A stretch of DNA of 64,000 bases from Phlebotomus papatasi (GCF_024763615.1 NC_077222.1:97559417-97623416), one strand, 5' to 3'; shown: positions 24,362 through 36,820, counted from the stretch's first letter. Translations and numbers: made by a program. The notes: generated by a model from the letters alone, not told the origin.

Positions 24362-25601
24362 TAGGGGAGGGTGGGGTAGTTTAACAACGGGGCAGTTTCA
24401 ATTTTTGCATATTCGTCTTTTCCCTTTGAAAGAAATGGGATAAAACCTTTATGTTATTGAAGAGATAACCGAGACCCATGTTCATAAAAATAATTAATTT
24501 CGTGACGCTTCTCGTTTGAATTCTGTGATTGATTTTATAAAACTGCATCAAAATTAAACTTTTTGTAATGTTTCATTTTCAACAATTTCTGAACTATTGC
24601 ACTTATCTATAAAAGTAACATAATTGTATTAAATTACCAGTGGTTTTATGATTATTATAAGGCATTTAGCGTTGAATGAAATCTAAGAAATTTCTGACAA
24701 TTTTCATTTAAGTTTCGAAAGTTCGTGAGGGGCAGTTTCATGCAAACACACGAAGAAGTTTCCAGTGTCTAACAATTTACTTTTTTAATCGAAATTAACT
24801 TAAAATGATCATTGAATACGTTTTGTAGCTGATTTTGTATATAAATTTCGAAATTATGGAAAGTATTATTTCCTAAAAGTTCATAAAAAAAATTTTAAAA
24901 ATAATCTTTCAGTGTTTTTTAAGTGCTCAAAAATGATGAATTTAATTGCTATAATATATTTTCAGAATGTTTTCACCAAGATATTGTAAATTTTTTTTAG
25001 TATTATAAAAATTCAAGACTTTAAAATACTATTATAATACTGTTATACTAAAAAGGGCATTTTCTAAGGCGACATAATGATCCAACAATGTATAGAATTG
25101 GCTTAGCATTACAAAAGACATTTCTTTCGTTTAAAAATTCAATGAAAATTGCTCAATTAAAGAGAAATAGGCTTGAAAATCTTTGGCGATATTTTACGTT
25201 ATCTGTATGATCAATTAGTGTTCAAATTCTGTTATAAAGTTCTTGTTCGATTAAATTTTTAGGTTTTAGAGTCTTAGAAGACTTCAAAATAGTAATTTTA
25301 ATCAATTCTAGTATCGCAAGTTTCCTATAAATACGTTTTATCTTTCTCAAAAATTGCCTCATATTTATCTTGAAATTGCCCCGCAATGGGGGACTTTCAC
25401 ACATTCTGCCTTTCAAGTGAAATGAATTTCTCCACAATAGATTAATGAAATTAAGGGATTATTGTTATTATTTTTATTAACCCTAAACCCAACTGTAATT
25501 CACAGAATATACAAAGTTTAACTTCTGTTTATTATCTTTTTGCAAAATGGTCCCAAAATCCATTTTGCAATTTAGGGGTGAAACTGCCCCACCCTCCCCT
25601 A
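24362..25601. mobile_element. 1.24-kb TA-flanked element, TAGGGGAGGGTGGGG termini
   Basis: TAGGGGAGGGTGGGGTAGTTT at left (TAGTTTC-like continuation) and AAACTGCCCCACCCTCCCCTA at right are inverted. Interior frames are short and unrecognised; longest is 71 codons on the minus strand. A diverged internal copy lies at 8560-9350. Confidence 0.88.
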
Positions 25602-27301
25602 CAGCACCTATTCATCCCTTATCTTGAAGCATATGATTTAGATAATAAATTTTAAGAGTTGAGGAAAGCAATTTAGATTCTAAACTAAAAATCTTAGAGT
25701 AGTATTTTAAAAGTCAATATTTTCCGTATCGGTCAATTTCGGTGGATGTGGATATGTGTAAAAACCTTAAGCAGGAACTTGCTTTTGGCCATGCCTGTGG
25801 AATATCCGATAGGTAAGTTTATTGTTTTGCTCTGATTTTTTGCACAATGTTTTCTTTTCCGCGGCCAAAGTCCGTTGAAGAACGATCCCATTGGGGGGTC
25901 AATGAAAGATCACAGAAAGATTCTATACAGCGTGTAGCCATTTATTCTTTAAACACACAGAAAGAAAGTACAAGAACCAAGAATCAATTTAAAAAAAGAC
26001 GCCCTAATGTAAACTGACAACGGAGGTTTTTTGTGAAATTTATCGAGCAAAAATAATCAAGAGACACGTTACAAAATGAAATATGATTGTGCTAAAATAA
26101 TAACAGCGAAAGAATATACAAAGAGTTTCTTTCTCTGTAACAATTCAATCAATCATTTTCCTCCTGCATAATAATTTTGAGTTTATACTGACTGAGGTGC
26201 ACCAAATGATTCTCCTTATTCGGCCTACAATGCAAGTATATATATACGAATTTTGTATATGATTCAACCTCCAGAGCAATGGAGAGTTGTATTTAAAATA
26301 ATTTTAGAGTACCGCGATGATACTCTGCCGCCAGCCATTCAATCATTCCCCTTTCGGAAATGATCACAGTGTTGGAAGAATGATCGCTGAGAGAAGGGTT
26401 GAACTGAAGCTTCGTTTTTTTCTTCCTCATTAAATATTATGAATATGAAAAATGAGTGGTTGAGGGAAACAGTAGGAATTCTCCAGAAAGAAGAACGCAT
26501 TGGTGTAATTGATTGTCATCACGAAAGATAAATTATTAAGCATTTTGGATTGCCAGTGATTACCATAATTTAAATAAACACTCTTCATACTTGAAACTAA
26601 TTGGGAAAGATGTCTGGGATGTGAATGCCCAAGCATATGAACTGCACTGAATTGACTGCTAATATTCTATTAGGCGACTGCATCTGGAATTGTGGTCAGA
26701 TGGAGGCTGTGCGTGAGTGTCAATCGAAAATCAAGCCAATCTCTTACCAGAAGGAACAAATTGAACCTGACACAATATACTGTGCCCATAAAATATGCAT
26801 GTATGCACACGCATTTTGACCGGATACATCCAAGTTCAACGATCAACATTGATTTGTTAGCGCCGAGCTTCAGTGATGCTGTGAAGTAGGAGGAGATCCC
26901 CTAAATTCATGAGCTAAGCACCGTATATAGAATAATGGAAACACACTTCGTGAAATAATTCTACGAGCATGAATTAAATTTCAGTTGGTCAATTCAAATC
27001 ATATATTAAACCATGCCTGAAATGTCAGGTAATGTTTTCTCAATTTTTTTATGAATAATTCCCAATTTTGAAAGATTTTCGATTTCATTTTTAATTATCT
27101 AATAACCAAATTTATTTTTTATGTCTCTGGCACGAATTTTAGATCAGGAAAATTTCATGATATCAAAATTCAGATCCTTTTCTTTCTCAAACGTTTTACA
27201 GATATCTATCTTACTCTTTCGAATTTATTGTGATGTTCGAAAGAAAAGAGGAATGTATATTTTGATTTTCTGAATTTTTTTGAAAGCCCAATAAAAGTCA
27301 A
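25602..27301. other. No gene recognised
   Basis: AT-rich; frames of 64-68 codons near 26.4-26.9 kb have no motif and no splice context that I trust. Confidence 0.4.
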
Positions 27302-27856
27302 TAGGGTAAAGTGGTACAAGTTGGACAATGGTACAATTTGGACAAGGCTTTTTGTCTTGATAAATTTAGTAGGGGAAAGCCGTCTGCCTTTAAATGCAGC
27401 AGCCTTCAAATGTTGCGATTTTTTCGTTGTTCTCAAAAGCATTAATTATATTCTATTAACTATTAGGTAGCTATCCATCATCCTCACAAATCATCAAAAA
27501 ATGGAGAGCCTAGCTCCTATTTCCTAGATGCTAGATCAAAAAAAAAATGAAAATGAGCTCTAAACTGTAATTTTGATGTTCCACAAATCATGTGATTTTT
27601 CATAGTAAAAATCATTTTACAATAAATCTTCCATTGTGACACATAAAAGGTTAATCATGCTTAATATTTCTGTTAATACATTTTGGTTCAGATGACACAA
27701 TTTTATATATTTTTAATGCTTTAGTTTTATAATTTGGTTCCTTGTGCTTAAAAACAAATTTTGTACTGTATTTATCAAGAAAAAAGCCATGTCCAACTTG
27801 TACCGGCGAATTGTCCAACTTGTAACACTAATTCCAAATTATATCACTTTACCCTA
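27302..27856. mobile_element. TA-flanked MITE, TAGGGTAAAGTGGTACAA family, long copy
   Basis: Left TAGGGTAAAGTGGTACAAG; right CTTTACCCTA. Inner TTGGACAAGGCTTTTTGTC pairs with AAAAAGCCATGTCCAACTTG. 555 bp; the middle contains extra DNA absent from the two shorter copies. Confidence 0.9.
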
Positions 27857-27999
27857 TACCGTTTTCAACGATTATACAACTTGTTTATCCCGTTCAAAAA
27901 TGAGGCTTTCATAAATCATTCAAAATAAACCATTATTTCAGATCTTAGTTCGTCATTTAAGTAAGATTGCTAATCGATTAAACATTACTTAGGATAAAA

Positions 28000-28286
28000 C
28001 CCCCTTGTATTCTAGTCTTCTGAATGTACATAGTGATGTAAGAATCAGTTCAAATCCGATTACATGCAATTTAGCTTCATTTTTCGTTTTTTGGTTTTGG
28101 TCCAAAGTGAGCAAATACGGCACCCATTGCGCTAAGAACTTTTTCATAAAATATTATGTAGGAAATTTAACAAATTGTCATATGACAGCCTTAGCTGACT
28201 CCTTTAATTTTACTTTGGGATCGTTCAATACAATATCGTTGATAGTTCAACGCTTTGTCAAATATTGACGTCTTTTGAGCGACCAG
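28000..28286 (-). pseudogene. mariner-type transposase fragment
   Basis: Minus-strand frames give NDIVLNDPKVKLKE, then after frame changes KKFLAQWVPYLLTLDQNQKT. This is the order around the mariner WVPxLLTxDQK block. Stops and frameshifts are present; TIRs not found. A TA-flanked MITE abuts its upstream side. Confidence 0.7.
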
Positions 28287-28577
28287 TAGGGTAATTCTGT
28301 AACTCTCTGGCAATGCCATATGACAAATTACGTTCGAATCTCAGAAGAGATTTTTCGAAAATGTGATTCTGTATCCGTGACATTTTCATTTCAGCTTACG
28401 TGACATTGTCAGAAGTCACATATTTAAGATTTCTGGTAATTAAGTAAAGACATTTCATTAAAATACCAATTATAATTGTCTTTTCGAACCCATGTGAAAT
28501 GAGAAAAAAGCTGGATTAGCATTGTCAGGTTTCGAACTCACTTGTGACAATGCCGAAAAATTTATAGGATCCCCCTA
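28287..28577. mobile_element. TA-flanked MITE beside the mariner remnant
   Basis: TAGGGTAATTCTGTAACTC at left versus the inverted right end TAGGGGGATCCTATAAATT; inner GGCAATGCC and GACAATGCCG. Arms are diverged. 291 bp. Confidence 0.65.
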
Positions 28578-28989
28578 CTAACTCAGCACCATTTTTGTTT
28601 GTACCTAGAGCCCGAAAACCAAATCAGAATCATCCTAATTAATGGCGAATAGTCTTCATTCCGCTTATTAACAATAAATGCTCTGCTAAGCCAACTCAAA
28701 ATATACGAGACGTAATACCTTTCTTCTGAATATGGATAGGGAATTGAGCGTCACTTCCCTATCAATATTTAAAGCGGCAATGGCTCTACATTGAACTACA
28801 TTGAACAAAATTAACAAAGGTGCATAAGCACATAAATGTTTAAAGAACAATAAAAAAAAAACCGATTTTTTTTGAAAATTCGTTTTTGCTTCAAATTGCA
28901 ATATCTCAGATATTGCAATTAATATCTAAGATACTCGCGGTGGGCGCCAAAACGTTTTGGTATGCCATTGATAATCTTGTTAATAAATC

Positions 28990-29130
28990 GTCGGTTGCGA
29001 CTACCTCTGTCGTATCTGCATTTGTTTTGTATCTGCATTTGGTGCAAGCTACAACACAGACGTCCCCTCTTGCGTGAAATGCTGACACAAATGAAATGCA
29101 GATACGACAGAGGTAGACGCAACCGACGAA
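28990..29130. mobile_element. MITE with 40-bp arms (TGTCGTATCTGCATTTG)
   Basis: GTCGGTTGCGACTACCTCTG, TCGTATCTGCATTTG at left; CAAATGAAATGCAGATACGA, CAGAGGTAGACGCAACCGAC at right. ORFs through it on the minus strand are by-products of the arms. Confidence 0.82.
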
Positions 29131-29224
29131 ATATCCAATAGAAAAACTTGTAGTGAATCGAAAACGAGTTGAAGTGCACATGGCAATTGGTTGAGATCAG
29201 TGACAAAGACAATCAGAGCCAGTG

Positions 29225-29345
29225 CCACTATAGCTCAGTTGGTAGAGCATTCGCCTAGATAACGAAAGGCCCCCAATTCAAGCCTGGGTGGAGGCAGAAA
29301 TTTTTTCCTGTCTCTATTTGGGTTAAGTTTGTGGGTTGGGAATGA
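29225..29345 (+). mobile_element. tRNA-derived SINE, family B, second copy
   Basis: CTATAGCTCAGTTGGTAGAG as A box, CAATTCAAGCCTGG as B box, then GGAGGCAGAAATTTTTTCC, shared with the copy at 16862-16975. Acceptor arm pairs only in part, so a SINE head rather than a tRNA. Confidence 0.65.
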
Positions 29346-29783
29346 CTTGTTCTGATTGTCGCTCTCTGTGCACAAATACAAAATTTCTTGGGATTACATT
29401 CCAAGCAAACAGAAGTCGGTTCAACATTTAATAAATGTCTAGCTTGAATTTGGTTTTGGTTATCGTTTTCTTAAGCAATTTTGAAGAAACTGAACTCAAG
29501 ATTCTCCGTTATGAGAAAGCACTTAGAAGGGTCATCCTACAGACATATGACCTGTTACTAAGGTTTCGCCATTTTAAGCCAATCTATTTAAGAAATTGAG
29601 AATATTTTGTCAGTTGAATCATTTAATATCATTACTAACGACCAGTTTTCGTAGTATATTTTTTTCGTAGACGACTGAGCTTTCTTGACACAAAAATAGT
29701 AATTTGTTTACTTTTCAATATTGAGATGTAAATAAGTATATGTAATACATTATTTACTTTAAAATTGAATTCTTTTGAATTAA

Positions 29784-29995
29784 TAGGGGAAGACTTTGAG
29801 GCTTCGCACAAACTGACTTCGAACACTTCATATTTTTTTCGATATTCCTTGAATGAATTTGACCTAGCATATTTTAATAGCCAACTTTAAGTCATACATT
29901 TTCTGAAAAAATAGGTCAGATTCATTGAACGAATACGGAAAAAATATGAAGTGTTCGTAGCCAGAGGGTCTGCGAAGCCTGAAAGCCTTCCCCTA
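29784..29995. mobile_element. TA-flanked MITE, TAGGGGAAGACTTTGAGGC termini
   Basis: TAGGGGAAGACTTTGAGGCT / TTCGCACAAACTGACTTCG at left and the inverse (GCGAAGCCTGAAAGCCTTC then CCCTA) at right, 212 bp. Related copy in neprilysin intron 1. Confidence 0.88.
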
Positions 29996-31632
29996 CTGGA
30001 AAATTTGTAGAAAAGAGTATTAAATGTACGTTTTTACGACTAATTTACATTACATTATAAATTCCTAATTGCATTTTTAAATTCTCTGAAAACCAATAAA
30101 TTCACAAAGTAACCAAACTTATCACTGGTAGTGTTTGACTCTGTATCAAACCCACACAAGAAAAATATTTAGCCTCTTGATACAAATTGTCCCGCATAAA
30201 CTTTCTCGCCTTTCTCGATTCAACAATAGCCCAAAACTCTTAATTCTTTGATAAATTGAAATATAAGATCTATTCATTTAGATTTTTGACACAATACGCA
30301 ATTACACGTGGTGTGGTTTGTTCATTCGTAAGTCAAAATTGTGTATTGTGATTCTAATCGACATTGATATAAGAAGTTATATCATAGGTTAAAATTGAAT
30401 GAAACCATTAAATCACATGAACATGACTTTACAGAAGATTTCGGAGGTGGCATCAAGTCCAAAGTGTTTTAAATTGTAACTGTTATGTTGGACAAATACT
30501 TTAAGTCTTAAAGTCCAAAATACTAAGTGTGCAGAATCATAAAATAGAATTTATCTTTTCATTCCAGGAGCTCTATTGGTTAGCTTCTATTGTTTAACGC
30601 GAATTAATTTTTGGACTAGCAATAAAAAAGAAACAATTTCTAATTAAATTAACTCTTTGACAGTTCTTTTCTTAATGCTGTGTTCTGTGTGGGACGCAGA
30701 GAGTGTGGATAATTTACTATTCGACTCACACGAAATTCAACACGACACGCATTCAAAGAAGCAATTTTGAAATTTTTGGCAGAACTCTATCTTCCGCTCG
30801 ATGATCACACATTGATGGTCAGCTACTGATCCTCCATGCCCAAATCCTCAGATTCCCCGAGTCAGTCTGCTGGATATACGTTTCTTTCAAAAAGAATCGA
30901 AATAATGTATTCACCACAAAGTGCTAGGAGAAGAATAAATAAGCACCATTTGATTTATGCACAGACGCCCAATATCTTATGTACACAATTTATGTACTAA
31001 GCCACACTTGGAGATATTCTTCACTTCTAACATAAAGCTCTTTAGTCTCTACAGACCTTTACATTTAGAGGCTCTCAACTTTCAATACCTTTCTGTTGAG
31101 AAATCGAAATGATAAGAACAAATACTGCAGGCATCTTAAGATTCTGGCGCCTGTTCTCTAAACTCGTGATGGAATCTCTTCCATTATTGCAACGAAATTA
31201 TTAAGAATGGAAATCCTTCATCAAGTCTATTAATACGATTGTGGATCAATTTATCAATTTTTATTTATGCATAGGTGTCAAAGTCAAATGATAAGCATAG
31301 AAAGTGTTTGGGAAAGTCCGCCAGAAGTGTTAATTACATTTAATCTTAATATACCCATTTAATGTAATTAACACACGCGACTTGTGTTGCGACGGCTTAA
31401 GTCCAATCAAAATATTATCTATTTTAAAAATAAACTTTTTGTCTCCAAAGCAAATCACAAATTCTTTTGGGTTTTATGCACCCAATGCGGCAAACCATTG
31501 ATAAATCCAGAAATGTTTGTGATAATTGAGATTCTGTACAAGTAACTTCAGTCATTTCCATAGTCGTGAAATAAAAAATTATTTAAATTTTCTTGATAAC
31601 AAGATGGAAAATTTTGAAATGATAAGTGTGTA
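29996..31632. other. No gene recognised
   Basis: AT-rich. A 17-bp-arm hairpin (GTGTTAATTACATTTAA and its inverse) lies at 31328-31373. Confidence 0.45.
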
Positions 31633-32005
31633 TAGGGAAGTAGAGTATACCTTTCAATTGGGGCACCTATGAAATAAGGCTTTTTCTCCTATTTTTAAAT
31701 AGAACTGGACCTCACCGTGATATAATTTATCTACACAAAATAATTGTGAAGCTAAATTACATTAGGGGAAAGTGGGGCACCTTTAAAATTGGGGTCACCT
31801 TTGAAATTGGGATTTTTCACCTATTTTTAAATAAAATTGAGCTGCACAAACAGATTGAGAAGCTAAATTACATTATAATATGGCTCAGTTCCATTTAAAC
31901 ATAGGAGAAAAATACCAGTTTCAAAGGTGCCCCACTTCCCCCTATGTAAGGCTCAGTTTCATGTAAAAATAGGAGATAAAAGCCTTATTTCAAATGTAAT
32001 AATAA
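31633..32005. mobile_element. TA-flanked MITE with a second copy of its own family inside
   Basis: Outer copy starts TAGGGAAGTAGAGTATACC and TTGGGGCACCTATGAAATAAGG; its second half resumes after 31944 with GGCTCAGTTTCATGTAAAAAT. The inner copy 31763-31944 (TAGGGGAAAGTGGGGCACC ... GGTGCCCCACTTCCCCCTA) sits in GAAGCTAAATTACATTA. Confidence 0.78.
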
Positions 32006-32019
32006 TAATGGTACAACGT

Positions 32020-32222
32020 TCCATAGAGAAACTTAGACCTTCCCGCAAGGCGAGTTTGAAACACCCCTTGTTATTTTTTTCTTATACGGGGATGGACTTG
32101 TCAGTCCCATGCCCCGTGGAATCAAGTTTAACGCCAGAAAAATTCCTGGTGACCTAAAGGGAATTCGAACCCGGATACTTGCATCATAGAGCGAGTGCTC
32201 TACCATTTGACCCATTTGGGTG
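32020..32222 (-). mobile_element. tRNA-derived SINE, family C
   Basis: Minus strand begins ACCCAAATGGGTCAAATGG, TAGAGCACTCGCTCTATGATG, then a canonical B box GGGTTCGAATTCC; after it comes CACCAGGAATTTTTCTGGCG and a further 100 bases. Different from families A and B after the head. Anticodon arm is not well paired. Confidence 0.6.
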
Positions 32223-33457
32223 CTCAAATATGCAAAATGATGACTTAAAAAACTTAAAATTCTAAGTATTTTAAGTGACTTTAATTATTTATTGGTTCAC
32301 TTTTTTATGAATTTATTGACCATTGACAACATTAGAAATGTATACAAACCCACAATATGCCACACAAATGACATAAACTCAAAATGTAACCGGTTTGCAT
32401 TAAATTGGTTGCATGTTTTTACTAATTTGAATTACTTCTTCAAATGAGGCATCAAACTTTTGACTCATCAAAAATTATCAAATTTTGGAGAAATAATTAT
32501 TTTTTATATGATTTTTTTTGAAATATATAAATAAGACCTGCGGATTACAGGGAACTCATTTACAATAAGAAAAATTTGAAAATGTATTTTTTATAAATTT
32601 TTTACATGGTTTCTCAAATATACATTAAAAAAAATTATTGACACCCACTGTATTTGAGACCCTTATGTCTACCAATAAATCTCACTGCAATTCTTCGAAA
32701 ACCTGGCTGAACTGCAGAAAGTCCTTAGCTGCCGCTCTTTTGACATCCTCTAGTGTCAGCATTTCGTTCTAAATGGGTCCGGCACACCTTTTAGATCAGG
32801 AACCAAATTTAATTTGGTGTGATCTTCATAAGAAGAAGAAGAGTGCGAAAGAGTAAGATAGTCATATCCAAAGCTTTTAAGAAAGAAAGGGAAGCGAATT
32901 TTGATTTTATGAAATTATACCGGGCTGAAAGGTGTACCGAAGGCATAATGATTTTAATTCTCTGGCTTGAGAACTTGGCTTGAGCTTAGACGATTGCTGC
33001 TAGGTAAATCTGTGGTCTCTAATGAAGATTTATTTAATGGGCTTAGTGAGAATACGGAAACTTCCTGTGCCTGTCTTGCTCTCTTTTCAATGAAATCTTG
33101 ATTTTGTGAGGATGACAACCTGTCCACTAGTTTACCATCTTATTCAGTGAGATTACAAAGGTTATCAGTTTGAGGTATTAGCTGCTATTCTCCGAGGTAT
33201 GCCTAACATACCTAATAACCTAGCATAGCAAATATGCAGTAGAATGGTATGATCTAATGACAGGCTGTTCATATTAATTGTTTCAGTATCATCCCCCGGG
33301 AGTTCAAGAATTGTTATCAGTTTGTAGGTTCTCACAAAACGACTTCAAAGTACTGTAAAATGTTCCTTCTTACAGCCTTCCCTAATTACATAACGATGCC
33401 TCAGTGAGTGGTGCGATTGAGTCACCAGTTTTTCGGTTTTGAAGCATTTTCTGTAAC
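32223..33457. other. No gene recognised
   Basis: AT-rich, nothing supported beyond simple runs and a purine-rich AGAAGAAGAAGAG at about 32830. Confidence 0.4.
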
Positions 33458-33678
33458 TAGGGGAATGTTAGCATGGTTCGCACAGAGTGAACCTTCAAAC
33501 AACGCAAATCTTCTCTTTATTTGCAAAGAGCTCGTTCGTCATTTCTTAGCCATAAGATAGATAATTATTAAGCTCATGAGACGAGACGAGAAATGATAAG
33601 TCCAGCTCTTTGGAAACAAAGAGAAAATTCGCATCGTTTGAAGGTTTACTCTGTGCGAACCATGCCTACATTCCCCTA
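33458..33678. mobile_element. TA-flanked MITE, TAGGGGAATGTTAGCATGG termini
   Basis: TAGGGGAATGTTAGCATGG, TTCGCACAGAGTGAACCTTC at left with inverse CATGCCTACATTCCCCTA at right; 221 bp. Sister copy at 56710-56929. Confidence 0.9.
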
Positions 33679-34203
33679 TTGTTGTTCAAGTTTCCCCCGA
33701 AGAATTGTATAATTTCAAAGTTCCAGAATTCACGAATTGAGTTACATTTCGCAAAAGAAGTTTTTGCTTACAAAACAAAGATTTATATCAATGGAAAACT
33801 TCTAACTTATTTACTGAACCGGCCCTACTCGGTGGTCTTGGCCTGTAAAAGACCGGTCGTCAATAGATCCTGTTCGCAAGTTTTCCATTTCTGTACACTG
33901 AGAATCCACGTTTCAAACGATAAAACTAGCAGGTTCATAGTCCCATACGTTAAGTAGCTCAGTCAGACCGAAATGCTCTTGATATACTGAAATGGGCATT
34001 TTTGGATTTCGACTATCGAGTGGATCGGTTATGATCATTAGCCTAGGGTATATGAAGAAGTTCACAACCTCAAATTTGCAGTTCCAATTGGAAATCCTGA
34101 CCAATGCTTTCCGTAGTTGTTGCCGGAGTTGTTGATAAGGAGACTACCGGTTACTTAGTAATTGAAAACTTTACGTACTAATAATAAAAGGAACACGAAA
34201 AAC

Positions 34204-34320
34204 TAGGGGAAATTGCCCAGTGTTTAAAATATATTGTGGAGTCATATTTATTGAGAAACATAGGAATAATTTGATCATTACAAAGCTTGGGATCGTACGA
34301 AGCATGGGCCCTTTCCCCTA
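34204..34320. mobile_element. 117-bp TA-flanked MITE, family of 22970
   Basis: TAGGGGAAATTGCCCAGTG at left and GGGCCCTTTCCCCTA at right, sharing the TTTAAAATATATTG and GAAACATAGGAA core with the 85-bp copy. Confidence 0.8.
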
Positions 34321-36029
34321 TTGTGTTTCTTAAGAGAAGTAATTCTGTGCTGAAAAAATTACCCTTGCAAAAATTTCAAAATTAGGCGATCAGAATTACC
34401 ATGCCTCTACACATATCACATTTCAGTATTTTTCCTATAATTCCTGCCCTGTTAATCTCCAGAGTCAGAAGAATGGACATCGTTGAGTAAACACTGCACT
34501 TCAGGTAAATAAAAGACACGGGACCGTGTAACATAAAAATCATATCGATGTCCATAAACAGCTAAAAAGCAAGAAAAGTCATGTTGAGGGAATATTCAAG
34601 TTGCAATCATTCCTTATCTCAATCACGTGGAGAGATGGAGATTTGGTTGGAAATATCTTTAAAATGCGGTAGAATACTGCTGAATTTTATATCTTCACGG
34701 TCAAGGTTTCTTGTTTGCGTTTCCAGACATTTGATAAATCTGTGAACACAAGAAATCATTTTGGTGGTAAAACAAATCACTGACTACAGGGGCATAAGAG
34801 GTCATGATCTCGGGGAGGATATTTTAGTGATCCCTGCAAGATGCACCATTCGCTGTATGCTGATTTATGAACTCTTCTGTATACGAGTTAAATTGTTTTG
34901 ACCTTTATCATTTACGGATGTTGAAACCATTAATCACAGCTCTGTATCTCAACTCTTTGTATTATATTTCAACACTAGAGTCACCTAATGCAACATTCAT
35001 CAAACTGTCTTAATTTTCTCATCTTTTTCCCATTGTCACTCTTATTGATATCTTCCGACAAGACACTGATAATTGTTTATAAAGTATTATGTTTCAGAAA
35101 CAGGAAAGGTACCATATATTTCATTGCACAAACTTAAGAAAGACTTGTATAATAAACTACAAAGTAGAAATTTTGCAATTGAAGGTAATCTCATCCATTT
35201 TGTACCTGCCAGTGTGTCAGTTTATCTTTTAAAAATTTGGTCCAGTACTTTGAGTATAAATGGATCTAGAAGCAAAGATAGAGAAAGATAAAATACTCTA
35301 TGCCTATCCCTCAATAGTTGATTTATTTATCAACTACTTTAAATAGAAAGTAGGTAGGTTTGGGAATGCCAGAAAAATCCATAATATTTCGTCACTTCTT
35401 ATCAAATGCTTTTTGAGATATTACTTGACCTTGTTTTAAAGCTTCTGATAAACAATCTTTCCTCTAATGACATTGCATTTTCACAACTTAAGTAACAATA
35501 ATTCCAATTACAATGACTGTTGATAAAATTTGGCTAAATATAAAATCACTTGCTTCCTCTTTGATCATGTATACAACATACAAATATATATGCTGTCAAA
35601 AAAAAGGTGACAACGCGTCCCAGCTTTATAAAATGCTCGAATTCTCCTGACTTAATCCCATCAAAATTACTTTCACATCAAATACCTTATATCAATAAAA
35701 TTTGATATTCTGCTTAAAGCCTGGCTAGAATCATTTGGAATATTAGATACTTCCAATTATAATCTATTGCAAGAGGGAAAAGCCTACAACATTTACTGAA
35801 TAGTAAATTTTTTCCATCTACTTCTAATCTAATCCATTTCCACACATGATACTTCTATCTTTCTTCGCTCAACCAAACGAGAACTTCAGGGGTTTAACAA
35901 TAGCTAATTAAAATAAATTTCTAATTGGGGTAACTGGAATAGGGATCGTTTAGTTATGAAAAATGCTTAAGAATTGCCAATTAGAACTTTAGCATTCCGT
36001 TAATCTACATCTTGTACATTTGAGTTCTC
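34321..36029. other. No gene recognised
   Basis: AT-rich intergenic DNA with no repeat or exon that I can support. Confidence 0.4.
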
Positions 36030-36514
36030 ATTATTTAGATAGATAAGATAAGATTTTGCCAGGGGTCAGTTCTCCATTTCGGATATTCCGATGCATCCAG
36101 GCCACCAATTGGGCCCCTTATGCTTCCCCACTCCTATTCTATCTTATCCCCCGATACGGGTAGCCGCTCTATATCACAGCTCTGTGAGCAGTCAGTGCCG
36201 TTACTATGTCACAGCATCCCTTCTCGGTGTGTGTTTGGGATCAGTGACAGCGAATACTTGTATCGACTGAAGTACCACTTTCATGTCGAAACTCGTTTTC
36301 GTACCAGCCTCTATTGTTTTTAGGCGGTTCACTTTTTTGTCAATATGCACCAAGCACCATTGACATTATTATTCATTCATTCGCTGGACGAATTCAAAGC
36401 CGATATGGCATGAGAAATCTTTTTCTGCTGCTGCTCAGCTTTGAACCCCAGACCTCGCAGTCATAGAGCTACTACTCTATCCACTGACCCACTCGAGGCC
36501 CTATTATTTAGATA
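36030..36514 (-). mobile_element. Complete tRNA-derived SINE, family A, second copy
   Basis: Same order as the 1.6-2.1 kb copy: tRNA-like head at the right end, shared body (ATTGGGCCC, GTCGAAACT, TAGGCGGTTCA blocks) and a tail of ATCTT repeats at the left. Flanked by ATTATTTAGATA at 36030-36041 and 36503-36514, a 12-bp target duplication. Confidence 0.87.
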
Positions 36515-36684
36515 AAATAATAAGAAATAACTTCACAAATCTGTGTTCCAGAAAACCAGATGGGAATATTTTTTAAAAGCATTTAATTTTTTTGTTATTT
36601 ATAGATTAAAAAAAAATAATAAATTTTATTTCATATTAAAAAATAATTTTTGGTAATTTCCGCCGATAAATTCATTAGGCATGG

Positions 36685-36820
36685 TGTGCATCGGGTAAGA
36701 AGACGACCAGAAAAATTCAAATTCTTCCCAAAGTCCCAGCCACTGAGGAAGGTTTTGAGTCCGAGCCGAAAGCTTTGGGAAAAATTTGAACTTTTCTGTG
36801 TTTCTTACCCGACGCTCACC
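36685..36820. repeat. Inverted repeat with a hammerhead-like core, Penelope-LTR-like
   Basis: CATCGGGTAAGAA and, inverted, TTCTTACCCGACG; AGAAAAATTCAAATTCTTCCC and its inverse. The right arm contains the ribozyme-like core at 36740-36778; the left arm has lost it, the two arms being fused at CCCAAAG/TCCCAG. Confidence 0.65.
36740..36778 (+). ncRNA. Hammerhead-ribozyme-like motif
   Basis: CCA stem I strand, CTGAGGA core (C3-A9), an extra A, stem II GGTTT paired with GAGCC, GAA, palindromic AGCT as stem III plus T at the cleavage position, then TGG closing stem I. Same layout as the motifs at 57.6-58.8 kb. Seen by eye; activity unknown. Confidence 0.45.

Noticed and set aside
29225..29300. Possible functional tRNA gene
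   Set aside because: A and B boxes are there but the acceptor and anticodon stems do not pair properly, and a second copy at 16.9 kb has the same downstream tail, so it is a SINE head.
32145..32222. Possible functional tRNA gene (minus)
   Set aside because: Perfect B box but poor anticodon arm and a repeat-like tail downstream.
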